A DNA stretch of 64,000 nt, taken from positions 1,054,001 to 1,118,000 of the forward strand of contig CAWAWN010000002.1 in assembly GCA_963785815.1 (NCBI GenBank). Reading direction: 5' to 3'. Both the position numbers and the translations under genes were made by a program. Source of the stretch: UBA4742 sp963785815. GTDB taxonomy: Bacteria; Actinomycetota; Acidimicrobiia; Acidimicrobiales; Acidimicrobilacustridaceae. Of this stretch, positions 35,389 through 44,536 are shown piece by piece; position 1 is the first letter of the stretch; each line of letters begins with the position of its first letter. The notes beneath the pieces were generated by a model. The model did no database searches. It was given only the letters and a program-made list of their open reading frames with translations, and was not told the origin of the DNA.

Positions 35389-35406
35389 ATAAAATATAGA
35401 TTGTAT
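35389..35406. promoter_or_regulatory. AT-rich imperfect palindrome before gntR
   Basis: ATAAAATATAGATTGTAT is 14/18 self-complementary and stands out in very GC-rich DNA. It lies between the GntR gene (start 35362) and the divergent TetR gene (start 35479), so it is a good candidate operator or promoter for one or both. Confidence 0.45.
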
Positions 35407-35478
35407 GGCCGGGTGGGCCAGTCTGCCCTCGAGTCGCAACTCTCCACCGCCCAGCGAACGTCGTCGACGCGTCGGTGC

Positions 35479-36111
35479 ATGGGCGAGACTTCCCGGGTGC
35501 GTCCCCGACATCCGTTCGACTTCGAAGCCATCGCCGCCGCCTTCGCCGAGGTGGGCTACGACGGCGCCACCATGGAGGCCCTGGGTGATGCGGCCGGGGT
35601 GTCGAGGCGCACGCTGTACCACCACTTCAACTCGAAGGACGAGCTGTTCGACGCCACGGTGGTGGCGCGCTGCGACGCCATCACCGAGCACATGTTCGCG
35701 GCGTACGACCAGGCCCGGGTCCTGCCGCTGGCCCAGCGGATCCGGATCACGAACGGAGCGTGGCTGAGCTACGCCCGCGACCACCCGGCCGAGTTCCGCC
35801 TGCTGTTCCGCACCAACGTCGGCGGCACGCCGGCGTCCGCCCGCTACATCGACCGGACCGAGGCCCGCATCGCGTCGCGCGTGGCCGAGATGTTCCGGGA
35901 CGATCTGCGCGCCACTGGCCTCGGCCATGGACAGGTGGCCGACGTGCTGGCCGCGATGACCCTCGGCGCCGCCGAGCGGCTCGGCCTGGAGCTGGCGTTG
36001 CACCCGGCCTGGGACCCGGAGGCGGTGCTGGACCTGCTGACCGAGCTCTGGAACCACGGCCTCCGCCACGTGAGCGCCGACGCGATCGAGGCGGCCGACC
36101 GCCCGGTCTAG
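35479..36111 (+). CDS. TetR-family transcriptional regulator
   Basis: I chose the ATG at 35479, giving 210 residues; the frame is open back to 35401 but the extra part is low in coding character. The helix-turn-helix reads MEALGDAAGVSRRTLYHHF followed by NSKDELFDA. The C-terminal domain resembles the TetR_C group seen in regulators of efflux or lipid genes. It is divergent from gntR, and the PadR export cassette follows 98 bp downstream. Confidence 0.85.
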   Translation: MGETSRVRPRHPFDFEAIAAAFAEVGYDGATMEALGDAAGVSRRTLYHHFNSKDELFDATVVARCDAITEHMFAAYDQARVLPLAQRIRITNGAWLSYARDHPAEFRLLFRTNVGGTPASARYIDRTEARIASRVAEMFRDDLRATGLGHGQVADVLAAMTLGAAERLGLELALHPAWDPEAVLDLLTELWNHGLRHVSADAIEAADRPV

Positions 36112-36152
36112 GCCCGGAGGGGTGACTTGCCCCACTCGGTTCTGGTGAGTAG

Positions 36153-36165
36153 CATACTCAGTATG
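36153..36165. promoter_or_regulatory. palindromic PadR operator candidate
   Basis: CATACT-C-AGTATG is a perfect 13-bp palindrome 44 bp before the PadR start at 36210. PadR repressors typically bind AT-rich dyads near their own promoter, so autoregulation is likely. Confidence 0.6.
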
Positions 36166-36209
36166 TTCACACGTAGGTCGTGCCGAGTGCCGATGGCGGG
36201 GGTGGTCCT

Positions 36210-36785
36210 ATGAGCGTGGCCCACGCGCTCCTCGCGTTGCTCAGCGAGGGTCCGAAGTACGGCCTGCAGCTGCGCCAGGAGTTCGAAGCCAGGACCGGTG
36301 AGGTCTGGCCCCTCAACGTCGGCCAGGTGTACACGACGCTGCAGCGTTTGGAGCGCGACGGCCTGGTCGAGGCGGAGGGCGGTGAGGAGGGCCCCCAGAA
36401 GCACTTCCAGATCACCCCTGACGGCGCGGATGCGCTGGCCGGCTGGCTGCGCACCCCGCCCGACCTGTCCTCGCCGCCCCGCGACGAGCTGGTGATCAAG
36501 GTGCTGGTGGCCGGGCGCATGGCCGACGTGGACGTGCACGAGGTGATCCAGGTGCACCGCCGGCACCTGGTCCAGCTGATGCAGCAGTGGACGCGGATCA
36601 AGGAGGATGCCGATGCCGACGACCTGGGGGCGGCGTTGGCCATCGATGCCGAGCTGTTCCGGCTGGAGTCGGTGGTCCGATGGCTCGACGCGGCCGACGG
36701 CCGCTTCCACCGCCACTCGAGCTCAGCTGCGGCCCCGGCGGCGTCCCCGATGCCGCGACGCGCTCGCCGGGTCGGGGCCTCCTGA
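36210..36785 (+). CDS. PadR-family transcriptional regulator
   Basis: The 191-residue protein has the PadR winged helix: LLALLSEGPKYGLQLRQEF, then VYTTLQRLERDGLVEAE and an IT-P-G wing. The C-terminal half is a dimerisation helix region, ending in an Ala/Arg tail. The stop overlaps the start of an ABC ATPase (TGATG), a common arrangement where PadR controls an export system for antimicrobial compounds. Confidence 0.9.
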   Translation: MSVAHALLALLSEGPKYGLQLRQEFEARTGEVWPLNVGQVYTTLQRLERDGLVEAEGGEEGPQKHFQITPDGADALAGWLRTPPDLSSPPRDELVIKVLVAGRMADVDVHEVIQVHRRHLVQLMQQWTRIKEDADADDLGAALAIDAELFRLESVVRWLDAADGRFHRHSSSAAAPAASPMPRRARRVGAS

Positions 36786-37507
36786 TGGCCGCGCTCGAGC
36801 TGCGAGGCGTCTCGAAGGTCTACGGCCAGGGATCGGCCCAGGTCCCCGCCCTGCAAGAGGTGGACCTGGTGGTCGACGAGGGTGAGCTGGTGGCGATCAT
36901 GGGTCCGAGCGGGTCGGGCAAGAGCACCATGGTGACCATCGCCGGCACGCTCGAGGAGCCCACCTCGGGCGAGGTGCTGATCGACGACCGGCCCGTCTCG
37001 GGCATGTCCCGCAACGACCGCGCCCGGCTCCGCCGCCGGTCGGTCGGGTTCGTGTTCCAGAACTTCAACCTCCTCAGCGGGTTGACCGCCGCCGAGAACG
37101 TGAGCCTGCCCTTGGAGCTCGACGGCGTCTCGGGGCGCGCCGCGCACGCCGAGGCCCGGTCCATGCTGGCGACGCTCGATGTGGGCGACCGGGCCGACCA
37201 CTTCCCCGACGAGCTCTCCGGTGGCGAGCGCCAGCGGGTGGCGATCGCCCGAGCCATCATGGGCGATCGTCGGCTCCTGCTCGCCGACGAGCCGTCCGGC
37301 GCGCTCGACTCGGTCAACGCCGAAGCCGTCATGCGCCTCATCCGCGAGGCGTGCCGGGGGCCGGTGGCCGGCATCGTGGTGACCCACGACGCCCAGCTGG
37401 CCGCCTGGGCCGACCGGGTGGTGTTCCTGCGCGACGGCCGTGTCATCGACCAGACCGCGCCGCCCATCGGCCCCGAGACGCTGCTCGAGCCGGCTCCACG
37501 CCCATGA
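36785..37507 (+). CDS. ABC transporter ATPase, MacB/LolD type
   Basis: The 240-residue ATPase has Walker A GPSGSGKST, Q-loop VFQNFNLL, signature LSGGERQR, Walker B LLLADEPSGALD and an H-loop in VVTHDAQLAAWADR. It pairs with the FtsX-type permease encoded directly after it (ATGA overlap). Such pairs act as mechanotransmission pumps or substrate-releasing systems rather than classical importers. Confidence 0.92.
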   Translation: MAALELRGVSKVYGQGSAQVPALQEVDLVVDEGELVAIMGPSGSGKSTMVTIAGTLEEPTSGEVLIDDRPVSGMSRNDRARLRRRSVGFVFQNFNLLSGLTAAENVSLPLELDGVSGRAAHAEARSMLATLDVGDRADHFPDELSGGERQRVAIARAIMGDRRLLLADEPSGALDSVNAEAVMRLIREACRGPVAGIVVTHDAQLAAWADRVVFLRDGRVIDQTAPPIGPETLLEPAPRP

Positions 37508-40032
37508 CGCTCACGCAGGAGCGCCCGCGGGCCGACACCGGCCGGCCGCGGCCGACCAACGGTGGGGTGCCGGCCCGACGCGCCGTGGCGCGCTGGGGCG
37601 TGCGTCTGTTCCGGCGCGAGTGGCGACAGCAGCTCCTGGTCATCGCCCTGCTCGCCCTTGCCGTCGCCGCCACCACCTTCGGCCTGGCCATGGCCACCAA
37701 CGGCACCCCGGCACCCACCACGACCTGGATCCTGCCGGCCAACGACGCCGGGCTCCGGGGCGACATCGCCGCCGTGCGGGCGGCCTTCGGACCGGCCGAG
37801 GCGTTCGCGCACCACCGGGTGGCCATCCCGGGCTCGCTGGCCACGCTCGACCTGCGATCCATCGTGGCGGACGGCGGCCGGCCCGACGGAGGACTCCGAG
37901 TCGAGAGCGGCCGGCTCCCCGCGGCCGCGGGCGAGGTGGCGGTGACCTCGGGCCTGGCCTCTGAGCTCGGGCTCCGCCTCGGCTCGACGTGGCACGACCT
38001 GGGCGGCCGGCCGCTCCGGGTGGTCGGCATGGTGGGGGACCCGCAGGCCTATGACGACACGTTCGCCGTCGTGGCCCCCGGAGAGCTCCCCTCGACCGAC
38101 GACGTGACGGCGCGGATCGACGCTGACCTGACGAGCGCCCAGCTGCAGTCCTTCCACCTCCCGAGTGGGACCCCGAGCGGGATCGAGGGCGTCTCCGGCA
38201 GCTCCCGGACCCAGTCGGCGGTGGCCGTGCTGGTGCTGGCCACGCTCACGCTGCTCTTCGTGGGGCTGGTCAGCGTGGCCAGCTTCAGCGTCCTGGCCCA
38301 CCGCCGCCAGCGCTCGCTCGGCATGCTGGCCTCGGTCGGGGCCACCGACCGCCACCTTCGCCTGGTGATGCTGGCCAACGGCGCCGCCATGGGCGTGGTG
38401 TCCACCACCATCGGCGTGGTCGTGGGGATCGTCGGCTGGATCGCCTTCGCCCCGAGTGCGGCCACGCTGGTGTCCCACGACGTCGGGCGGTTCGCCATCC
38501 CGTGGTGGGCGGTGATCACCGCCGCCGTCCTGGCCGTGGCCACGGCCGTGCTGGCCGCGTGGTGGCCGGCCCGGGCCGCGTCGCGGGTCCCGATCGTCAC
38601 CGCGCTGTCCGGTCGCCCGCCCCAGCCGCCTCCGGCCTCGCGGGTGGCCGGCGTCGGCGTGGTCATCCTGGCGGCCGGCATGCTGCTGCTGGCGTTGGGC
38701 CGACCCGACCACGGCCTGCTGATCGTGAGCGGCACCATCGCCACGGTGGTCGGCGTGCTGCTCTTCGGACCGTTGGCCATCCGCACGTTGGCCCGCGTCG
38801 CGCCCCGTCTGACCGTGGCGGGGCGGTTGGCCCTGCGCGACCTGGCCCGGTACCAGTCGCGCTCGGGGGCGGCCCTCGGCGCCGCCACCCTGGCCATCGG
38901 CATCGCCTCGATCATCACCATCAGCGCCGCCTCGCAGATCGCCAAGGACTCGGGTGGCGGCGCGAACCTGCCCGACAACCAGATGGTCGTGTACCTGGTC
39001 GACCACGTGCGCGACGGCGGCCCGGTCCCGCAGCTGTCCGACGCCGAGCTCGGCTCGGTCCGCCGGCAGGTCGACGTCCTGGCCCAGTCCATCGGCGCCC
39101 ACCGCGTCGTGCCCCTCGAGATCGCCGTCGACCCGACGAGCCCGGAGATGCAGATCGACGGTGGTGGTCAGGTGGCCAGCGCCGCGCCCGGCAGTTCCTC
39201 GACCTCGGCCTCGGGCGCTGCGTCCGGGCGCACCCCGGCCGCCATGGCCAGCATCACCAACGAGCACGGAGGCCAGTCGATCTCCATCAGCGGCCCGCTT
39301 TACGTGGCCACCCCCGAGGTCCTGGCCTTCGCCGGGGTGGATCCAGGAGCCATCCACCCCTCGGCCGACATCGTCAGCTCTCGCTCCGATCTCGACACCC
39401 GGCAGCTGTTCACCGGTGGCCGGAACAAGCCCCCCGCCGTGCAGATCCAGCACCTCTCCCTGCCCAGGGACTCCTCGCAGCCGAACTCGTTGATCACCCG
39501 CCACGGCGTGGAGCGGCTGGGCCTTCAGTCGGTACCCGCCGCCTTCCTGCTGCAGACCTCCTCGCCGCTGACGGCCGCCCAGATCGACGGGGCCCGCAAG
39601 ACGGCGGCCGCCGACGGGCTGGTGATCGAGACCCGCCAGACCCACCAGTCCCTGACGCAACTGGCCCACGACGCCACTGGCGCGGGCATCGTGTTCGCCC
39701 TCGTCGTGCTGGCCCTGACCGTCGGGCTGATCCGGGGGGAGGCGGCCAACGACCTGCGCATCCTGACCGCCAGCGGCGCCACCAGCACCACCCGGCGAGC
39801 CGTGACCGCCACCACGGCCGGCGCCCTGGGGCTGCTGGCCGCGGTGCTCGGCATCGCTGGGGGTTACCTGGCCATGATCGCCTTCTACCGCAGCGACCTG
39901 TCCACCCTGTCGCACCCGCCCAGCGCCGAGCTGCTCACGCTGGGACTGCTGCTCCCGGTGCTCGCCGCCGTCGGCGGGTACCTCCTGGCCGGGCGCGAGC
40001 CGGCGGCCATCGCGCACCAACCGCTCGAGTGA
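37504..40032 (+). CDS. FtsX/MacB-type ABC permease
   Basis: The 842-residue protein has an N-terminal helix (about 43-62), a large extracytoplasmic domain, three helices near 235-400, then a second FtsX-like unit with another external domain and three or four C-terminal helices. This is the duplicated FtsX permease architecture. It forms an operon with the ATPase and PadR. In actinobacteria such sets often give resistance to or export of peptides and lipids; the substrate is unknown. Confidence 0.88.
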   Translation: MTLTQERPRADTGRPRPTNGGVPARRAVARWGVRLFRREWRQQLLVIALLALAVAATTFGLAMATNGTPAPTTTWILPANDAGLRGDIAAVRAAFGPAEAFAHHRVAIPGSLATLDLRSIVADGGRPDGGLRVESGRLPAAAGEVAVTSGLASELGLRLGSTWHDLGGRPLRVVGMVGDPQAYDDTFAVVAPGELPSTDDVTARIDADLTSAQLQSFHLPSGTPSGIEGVSGSSRTQSAVAVLVLATLTLLFVGLVSVASFSVLAHRRQRSLGMLASVGATDRHLRLVMLANGAAMGVVSTTIGVVVGIVGWIAFAPSAATLVSHDVGRFAIPWWAVITAAVLAVATAVLAAWWPARAASRVPIVTALSGRPPQPPPASRVAGVGVVILAAGMLLLALGRPDHGLLIVSGTIATVVGVLLFGPLAIRTLARVAPRLTVAGRLALRDLARYQSRSGAALGAATLAIGIASIITISAASQIAKDSGGGANLPDNQMVVYLVDHVRDGGPVPQLSDAELGSVRRQVDVLAQSIGAHRVVPLEIAVDPTSPEMQIDGGGQVASAAPGSSSTSASGAASGRTPAAMASITNEHGGQSISISGPLYVATPEVLAFAGVDPGAIHPSADIVSSRSDLDTRQLFTGGRNKPPAVQIQHLSLPRDSSQPNSLITRHGVERLGLQSVPAAFLLQTSSPLTAAQIDGARKTAAADGLVIETRQTHQSLTQLAHDATGAGIVFALVVLALTVGLIRGEAANDLRILTASGATSTTRRAVTATTAGALGLLAAVLGIAGGYLAMIAFYRSDLSTLSHPPSAELLTLGLLLPVLAAVGGYLLAGREPAAIAHQPLE

Positions 40033-40127
40033 CGGGCGGTCGACCGCGCCGGCTCAGGAGGTGTGCCGATGCCCGGCGCGAGGTCCGCCGGATCTGGGTG
40101 CCGCTGCTGGCCGACATCCGTCGGCGG

Positions 40128-40955
40128 TCAGCTCCCTGGGCGCGGCGGGGCGGTGACCGTGACGGTGGCCGGCGCGTACTGGGCGGTGGTGGACCGGGAG
40201 TACGTGCAATCGGCGTAGAGCAGGTAGCGGCCCGGGGTGGTGGTTGCCGGCACGGTGAAGGTCGTCTGCCACAGGCCGTGGAGGTCGCCCGTGACCGTTG
40301 GCAGGGTTTCGAAGACGGGCGGCGACGGAGTGGGTCGATACAAGCCCATCTCGAGTGTGGATATCTGGCTGCAACCCGGGCCCTCTGATCGAACGGTCAG
40401 GGTCCCTCCCGCCGCCACGCCGGGGGCGGGGGACACGCGAAGCTGACGGCTCGACTCGATGTCGACAGGCAGGGCCGGTGTGGAGAACAGCTGGGTGCTC
40501 TTCGTCCGGTCCACACACCCGGCCACCGCCTGCCCGGGACCAGCGGCAGGCGGTGGGACCACGAAGGTCGAAACCCGATGCCCTGATGGCGGGACCGGCG
40601 CGTCCGATGCTGCGACCGCTGCGTAGCCGTGACCTTCATCTGCGTCCGTGAAGGTGATGAAGATGATGTCACCGGCCGGACAGCCGGGCACGCTGGCGGT
40701 GAGCCTGGCTCTCGTGGAGAACGTGGTCTGGCTGAGCCGCAAGCTCGACGCGGTGGGGATGGTCGAGGCAGCGACACTGCTCGGCGTAGGTGGAGGTTCG
40801 CTGTTCTGCGTGCTGGCCGATGCCCGGGTGGTTCGCGGCGGGGAGGTCGAGCGCGCAGTACGGGACACCGTGGCGGCGCTCGCGCAGCCGCCAACCGTGA
40901 GCGCGGCCAGGAGGACCGCACCGATCGAGCAACGTGCCATCCGGACACCCGCCAT
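40128..40955 (-). CDS. secreted lipoprotein of unknown function
   Basis: I chose the ATG at 40955 (275 residues), giving a lipoprotein signal with lipobox TVGGC. A Ser/Thr/Pro-rich linker (about 30-65) is followed by two beta-rich, Ig-like stretches with cysteine pairs and conserved GPGC / YLLYADC motifs. A longer frame to 41087 would run through tRNA-Ser and was discarded. I do not recognise a family. It is convergent with the FtsX gene. Confidence 0.65.
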   Translation of the reverse strand: MAGVRMARCSIGAVLLAALTVGGCASAATVSRTARSTSPPRTTRASASTQNSEPPPTPSSVAASTIPTASSLRLSQTTFSTRARLTASVPGCPAGDIIFITFTDADEGHGYAAVAASDAPVPPSGHRVSTFVVPPPAAGPGQAVAGCVDRTKSTQLFSTPALPVDIESSRQLRVSPAPGVAAGGTLTVRSEGPGCSQISTLEMGLYRPTPSPPVFETLPTVTGDLHGLWQTTFTVPATTTPGRYLLYADCTYSRSTTAQYAPATVTVTAPPRPGS

Positions 40956-41005
40956 GGGGTCAAGACTCCCATACGTGGCGCGCCTGCGGACCGTGGTGGA
41001 CCGCT

Positions 41006-41093
41006 TGGCGGAGGGAGTGGGATTCGAACCCACGGTGGGTTGCCCCACACACGCTTTCCAAGCGTGCCGATTCGGCCGCTCTCGCATCCCTCC
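41006..41093 (-). tRNA. tRNA-Ser (anticodon GGA)
   Basis: On the minus strand the acceptor GGAGGGA pairs with TCCCTCC, CCA is encoded, and the anticodon arm is CACGC-TTGGAAA-GCGTG, giving anticodon GGA. A long variable arm and a T-arm with GGGTTCGAATCCC are present. It stands next to the SRP RNA and dnaX on the other strand. Confidence 0.95.
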
Positions 41094-41188
41094 TGGGAGT
41101 GCTTCGCCCTGCAGCCACCCGCCCCGTTGATGGGCGACCGGACCGCAGTGCGGTCGCTCAGGCTATCGTGTGGGTGAACCCGCTCTCG

Positions 41189-41300
41189 CATGTGATGGTC
41201 GGGTCCTGTGCAACATCAACCTGTGAACCGAGTCAGGGCCGGAAGGCAGCAGCTCTCAGCGGGACCTGGTGTGTGCCGCAGATCGCCTGACCATCACATG
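41189..41300 (+). ncRNA. ffs: small signal recognition particle RNA
   Basis: The central segment CAGGGCCGGAAGGCAGCAGC (41234-41253) contains the conserved GGAAG apical loop and the internal loop bound by Ffh. The ends pair in a 12-bp stem, CATGTGATGGTC with GACCATCACATG. The mature RNA is probably about 100 nt within this range. It sits upstream of dnaX, as is common in actinobacteria. Confidence 0.92.
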
Positions 41301-41421
41301 GGGGAGCGGGTTCTGCCGTTTCCCCCATGAGGTCGGGGAGCGGGTTCTGCCGTTTCCCCCATGAGGTCGGGGAGCGGGTTCTGCCGTTTCCCCCATGAGG
41401 TCGGGGAGCGGGTTCTGCCGT
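41301..41421. repeat. 34-bp tandem repeat, 3.5 copies, after the SRP RNA
   Basis: Units at 41301-41334, 41335-41368 and 41369-41402 are identical, with a partial copy to about 41421. Each unit holds a GGGG...CCCCC hairpin. At the first unit the stem extends to ATGGGGGA with TCCCCCAT, directly after the SRP RNA. No spacers separate the units. The repeat fills most of the gap before dnaX. Confidence 0.9.
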
Positions 41422-41472
41422 GGCACGGTCGCCGCTCCGCTGGCTGATCGGCACCGGTAGGCTCGGGCGCCG

Positions 41473-43407
41473 ATGGCCTATCAGTCCCTCTACCGTCGCT
41501 ACCGGCCTCAGCGCTTCTCCGAGATCCGCGGCCAGGAGCACCTGGTCGCCGCCCTGCAGAACGCCGTGCGCGGCGATCGGGTCGGCCACGCCTACCTGTT
41601 CAGCGGGCCGCGGGGCACGGGCAAGACCTCCACCGCCCGCATCCTGGCCAAGGTCCTCAACTGCCCGAACGCCTCCGACGGCGAGCCCTGCGGCGAGTGC
41701 GAGTCGTGCCTGGCCATCGAGCACGGCACCTCGTTCGACGTCCACGAGCTCGACGCCGCCTCCAACAACGGCGTGGAGGCCATCCGCGACCTCATCACCA
41801 AGACGGCCATGGGCACCCCCGGCCGCACCAAGGTGTACATCCTCGACGAGGTCCACATGCTCTCGACGGCGGCGTCCAACGCCCTGTTGAAGACGCTGGA
41901 GGAGACCCCTGAGCACGTGGTGTTCGTGCTGGCCACCACCGACCCGCAGAAGGTGCTGCCCACCATCCGCAGCCGCACCCAGCACTTCGAGCTGCACCTG
42001 CTCTCGGCCGACGAGCTGGCCGAGCTGGCCCGCTACATCATCGACGACGCCGGCCTCGACGTCGGGCCCGAGGCCGTCGACTACGTGGTGCGGGCCGGGG
42101 CCGGCTCCGCCCGCGACATGGAGTCGGCCCTCGACCAGGTGGTGGCCGGCGGCCTGCCCGACGACGGGGACGCCCTCGACGAGCTGGTCGAGGCCCTGTG
42201 CGACCGCGACACCGGTCGGGCGCTCATCGCCGTCGAGCGGGCCCTCGACGCCGGCCGCAGCCCCCGGCTGCTGGGCGAGCAGCTGATCTCCCGGTTGCGC
42301 GACGTCTTCCTGGCCGCCATGAAGATGGAGCTGACCCGCCTGCCCGACCAGGACCGGGTGCGGGTCACGGCCCAGGCCGAGCGGCTGGGCCCGGCCGGCG
42401 CCACCCGCGCCCTGGAGGTGCTGGGCGACGCCTTCGTGGGCATCCAGGACGCGCCCGACCAGCGCATCCCCCTCGAGGTGGCCCTGGTGCGCCTGACCCG
42501 GCCCGAGGCCGACACCTCGATATCGGCGCTGCTCGACCGCATCACCCGCCTCGAGCACGGCGCGCTGGCGGCACCGGGCGGCGCACCTGCGTCGCCACCT
42601 CCCGCGCCACCTGCAGGGCCCTCGCCGGCGTCGTCGGGCGCCGGCCCCGCCCCGGCCGAGACCCCCGAGACGTCCGAGACGCCAGCCGAGCCAGCCGAGC
42701 CAGCCGAGGCCCGCCCCGCCGCCTCGGGCGCCGGTGGCTCCGGCATGGCCGCCCAGGCCCGCGAAGCGCTCCAGGCCACCAAGCAGGCGCGCTCGTCCGG
42801 GCGCCGCCCCGCGCCCAAGACCGCGCCCGTCCCTGCCGCGCCCGTCCCTGCCGCGCCGACCCCGGCGGCGTCGGCTGAGCCGCCGGCATCTGCGCCCCGC
42901 GAGTCATCTGCGCCCAGCGAGTCCTCTGCGCCCGCCGCTTCGCCACCGACGGCCGCCGCTTCGAGCTCGTCGGGCGAGCTGCCCACCCGCGACGAGCTGA
43001 CGTTGGCCTGGGGGGACACGATCCTGGGCCACCTGCCCGCCCGGTCCCGCGCCTTCTTCGGCGCCGGCCGCTTCGTGGCCGTGACCGACGGGGTGGCCGT
43101 GTTCGCCCTGCCCAACGCCCCGCACGCCGAGCGCTGCGAACCCCGGCGCGCCGAGGTGGAGGCTGCCCTGGCGGCCCACTTCGGTCGGCCCGTGCCGCTC
43201 CGCCTCACCGTCGACGACGACCCGCCGGCGGGCGGCGATGCCCAGCGGCTCGGAGCGACCACGGCGCCGCGGGTCCCGGCTCCCGAGCCCGAGCCCGACG
43301 AGGACGTCGACCTCACCCAGCTCACCGACGCCGACGATGTGGCCACCTCCTCGGTCGACCGGGTGCGCGAGCTGTTCCCCGGCGCGGAGCTGGTGGACGA
43401 GGCCTGA
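41473..43407 (+). CDS. dnaX: DNA polymerase III subunits gamma/tau
   Basis: The 644-residue clamp-loader ATPase has Walker A FSGPRGTGKTS, the zinc-binding cysteines in CGECESC, Walker B YILDEVHML and the sensor motif. Residues beyond about 365 form an Ala/Pro/Glu-rich linker typical of the actinobacterial tau region, followed by a short folded C-terminal domain. No A-rich slippery site was seen, so a frameshifted gamma form is not suggested. It is followed by ybaB and recR in the usual order. Confidence 0.95.
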   Translation: MAYQSLYRRYRPQRFSEIRGQEHLVAALQNAVRGDRVGHAYLFSGPRGTGKTSTARILAKVLNCPNASDGEPCGECESCLAIEHGTSFDVHELDAASNNGVEAIRDLITKTAMGTPGRTKVYILDEVHMLSTAASNALLKTLEETPEHVVFVLATTDPQKVLPTIRSRTQHFELHLLSADELAELARYIIDDAGLDVGPEAVDYVVRAGAGSARDMESALDQVVAGGLPDDGDALDELVEALCDRDTGRALIAVERALDAGRSPRLLGEQLISRLRDVFLAAMKMELTRLPDQDRVRVTAQAERLGPAGATRALEVLGDAFVGIQDAPDQRIPLEVALVRLTRPEADTSISALLDRITRLEHGALAAPGGAPASPPPAPPAGPSPASSGAGPAPAETPETSETPAEPAEPAEARPAASGAGGSGMAAQAREALQATKQARSSGRRPAPKTAPVPAAPVPAAPTPAASAEPPASAPRESSAPSESSAPAASPPTAAASSSSGELPTRDELTLAWGDTILGHLPARSRAFFGAGRFVAVTDGVAVFALPNAPHAERCEPRRAEVEAALAAHFGRPVPLRLTVDDDPPAGGDAQRLGATTAPRVPAPEPEPDEDVDLTQLTDADDVATSSVDRVRELFPGAELVDEA

Positions 43408-43467
43408 CCCATCGTCCCCGACGACCCGACTGCCCCGACCCCGTCCACCCCAGCCGATGGAGCCTCG

Positions 43468-43920
43468 ATGACCGACCTGCCTGAAGACCCGTCTGGTGCG
43501 GAGGTGGCATCGGTCGACGACGTGTTGTCGGCCGGCGGCTTCGACATGGGGTCCCTGCTCGAGCAGGCCATGGAGATGCAACGGCAGCTGCTGGCCGCCC
43601 AGGCCTCCGCGGCCGAGGCCGTGGTCGAGGGCCGCGCCGGCGGCGGGGCGGTCAGCATCCGCGTGACGGGCGGCCTGGTCTTCCAGTCGGTGACCATCGC
43701 CCCGGACGCGGTCGACCCCGACGACGTGGAGCTGCTGCAGGACCTGGTCCTGGCCGCGCTCACCGATGCCACCGACCAGATCGCCGCCCTGCAGCAGTCG
43801 TCGATGGGCGGCCTCGACCTCGGTGCCATGGGTGGCGCCCTGGGACTGGGTGGTGGCTTCGACGACGAGGACGACGAGGACGACGACGATCCGGACGGCG
43901 ACGCCGATCGGTCGGCATGA
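43468..43920 (+). CDS. ybaB: YbaB/EbfC nucleoid-associated protein
   Basis: The 150-residue protein has the YbaB fold (SLLEQAMEMQRQLLAAQ helix, then VSIRVTGGLVFQSVTI strand and DPDDVELLQDLVLAAL helix), with a long disordered N-terminus and a very acidic C-terminal tail of Asp/Glu repeats. It binds DNA and lies between dnaX and recR, overlapping recR by 4 bp (ATGA). Confidence 0.88.
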   Translation: MTDLPEDPSGAEVASVDDVLSAGGFDMGSLLEQAMEMQRQLLAAQASAAEAVVEGRAGGGAVSIRVTGGLVFQSVTIAPDAVDPDDVELLQDLVLAALTDATDQIAALQQSSMGGLDLGAMGGALGLGGGFDDEDDEDDDDPDGDADRSA

Positions 43921-44525
43921 GCACCTACGCGGCCCCTGTCCAGGACCTGATCGACGAGCTCGGACGGCTGCCTGGCGTGGGCCCCAAGTCCGCCCAACGC
44001 ATCGCCTTCCACCTGCTCAAGGCCCCGGCGGCCGACGTCGGCCGGCTGGCCCGCGCCATCACCGAGGCCAAGGAGAAGGTCACCTTCTGCACCCGTTGCT
44101 TCAACATCGCCGAAGGCGGCGAGTGCACCATCTGCACCGATCCCCGTCGCGACGCCTCGGTGATCTGCGTGGTCGAGGAGTCACGCGACATCGTGGCCGT
44201 GGAGAAGACCGGCGAGTTCCACGGGCGCTACCACGTGCTCCAGGGCGCCATCAGCCCGATCGAGGGGGTCGGACCCGACCAGCTGCGCGTCCGCGAGCTG
44301 CTGGCCCGTCTGGACGAGGAGGGCGTGACCGAGATCATCCTGTGCACCAACCCGAACCTCGAGGGCGAGGCCACCGCCATGTACCTGAGCCGCCTCATCC
44401 AGCCCCTGGCGGTCAAGGTCACGCGCATCGCCAGCGGCCTGCCGGTCGGCGGCGACCTCGAGTACGCCGACGAGCTGACGCTCGGCCGCGCCCTGGAGGG
44501 CCGCCGCGAGGTCACCGCCGACTGA
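43917..44525 (+). CDS. recR: recombination protein RecR
   Basis: The 202-residue protein has the helix-hairpin-helix LPGVGPKSAQRIAFHLL, four zinc cysteines (CTRCFNIAEGGECTIC) and a Toprim domain starting ICVVEESRDI. It works with RecF and RecO in gap repair. Its length and motif order are standard. Confidence 0.95.
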   Translation: MSTYAAPVQDLIDELGRLPGVGPKSAQRIAFHLLKAPAADVGRLARAITEAKEKVTFCTRCFNIAEGGECTICTDPRRDASVICVVEESRDIVAVEKTGEFHGRYHVLQGAISPIEGVGPDQLRVRELLARLDEEGVTEIILCTNPNLEGEATAMYLSRLIQPLAVKVTRIASGLPVGGDLEYADELTLGRALEGRREVTAD

Positions 44526-44536
44526 CCCGCAACCCG

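Noticed and set aside
36820..40020. Very long open frame on the minus strand (1066 codons)
   Set aside because: Antisense shadow of the ABC ATPase and FtsX permease, without recognisable domains.
40956..41087. N-terminal extension of the lipoprotein gene
   Set aside because: It would be translated from tRNA-Ser sequence, and a good lipoprotein signal begins at 40955.
41301..41421. Possible CRISPR array
   Set aside because: The 34-bp units follow each other directly with no spacers and no cas genes are near, so it is a plain tandem repeat.
42590..42990. Programmed frameshift in dnaX
   Set aside because: No A-rich slippery heptamer or suitable site was seen in this GC-rich linker.
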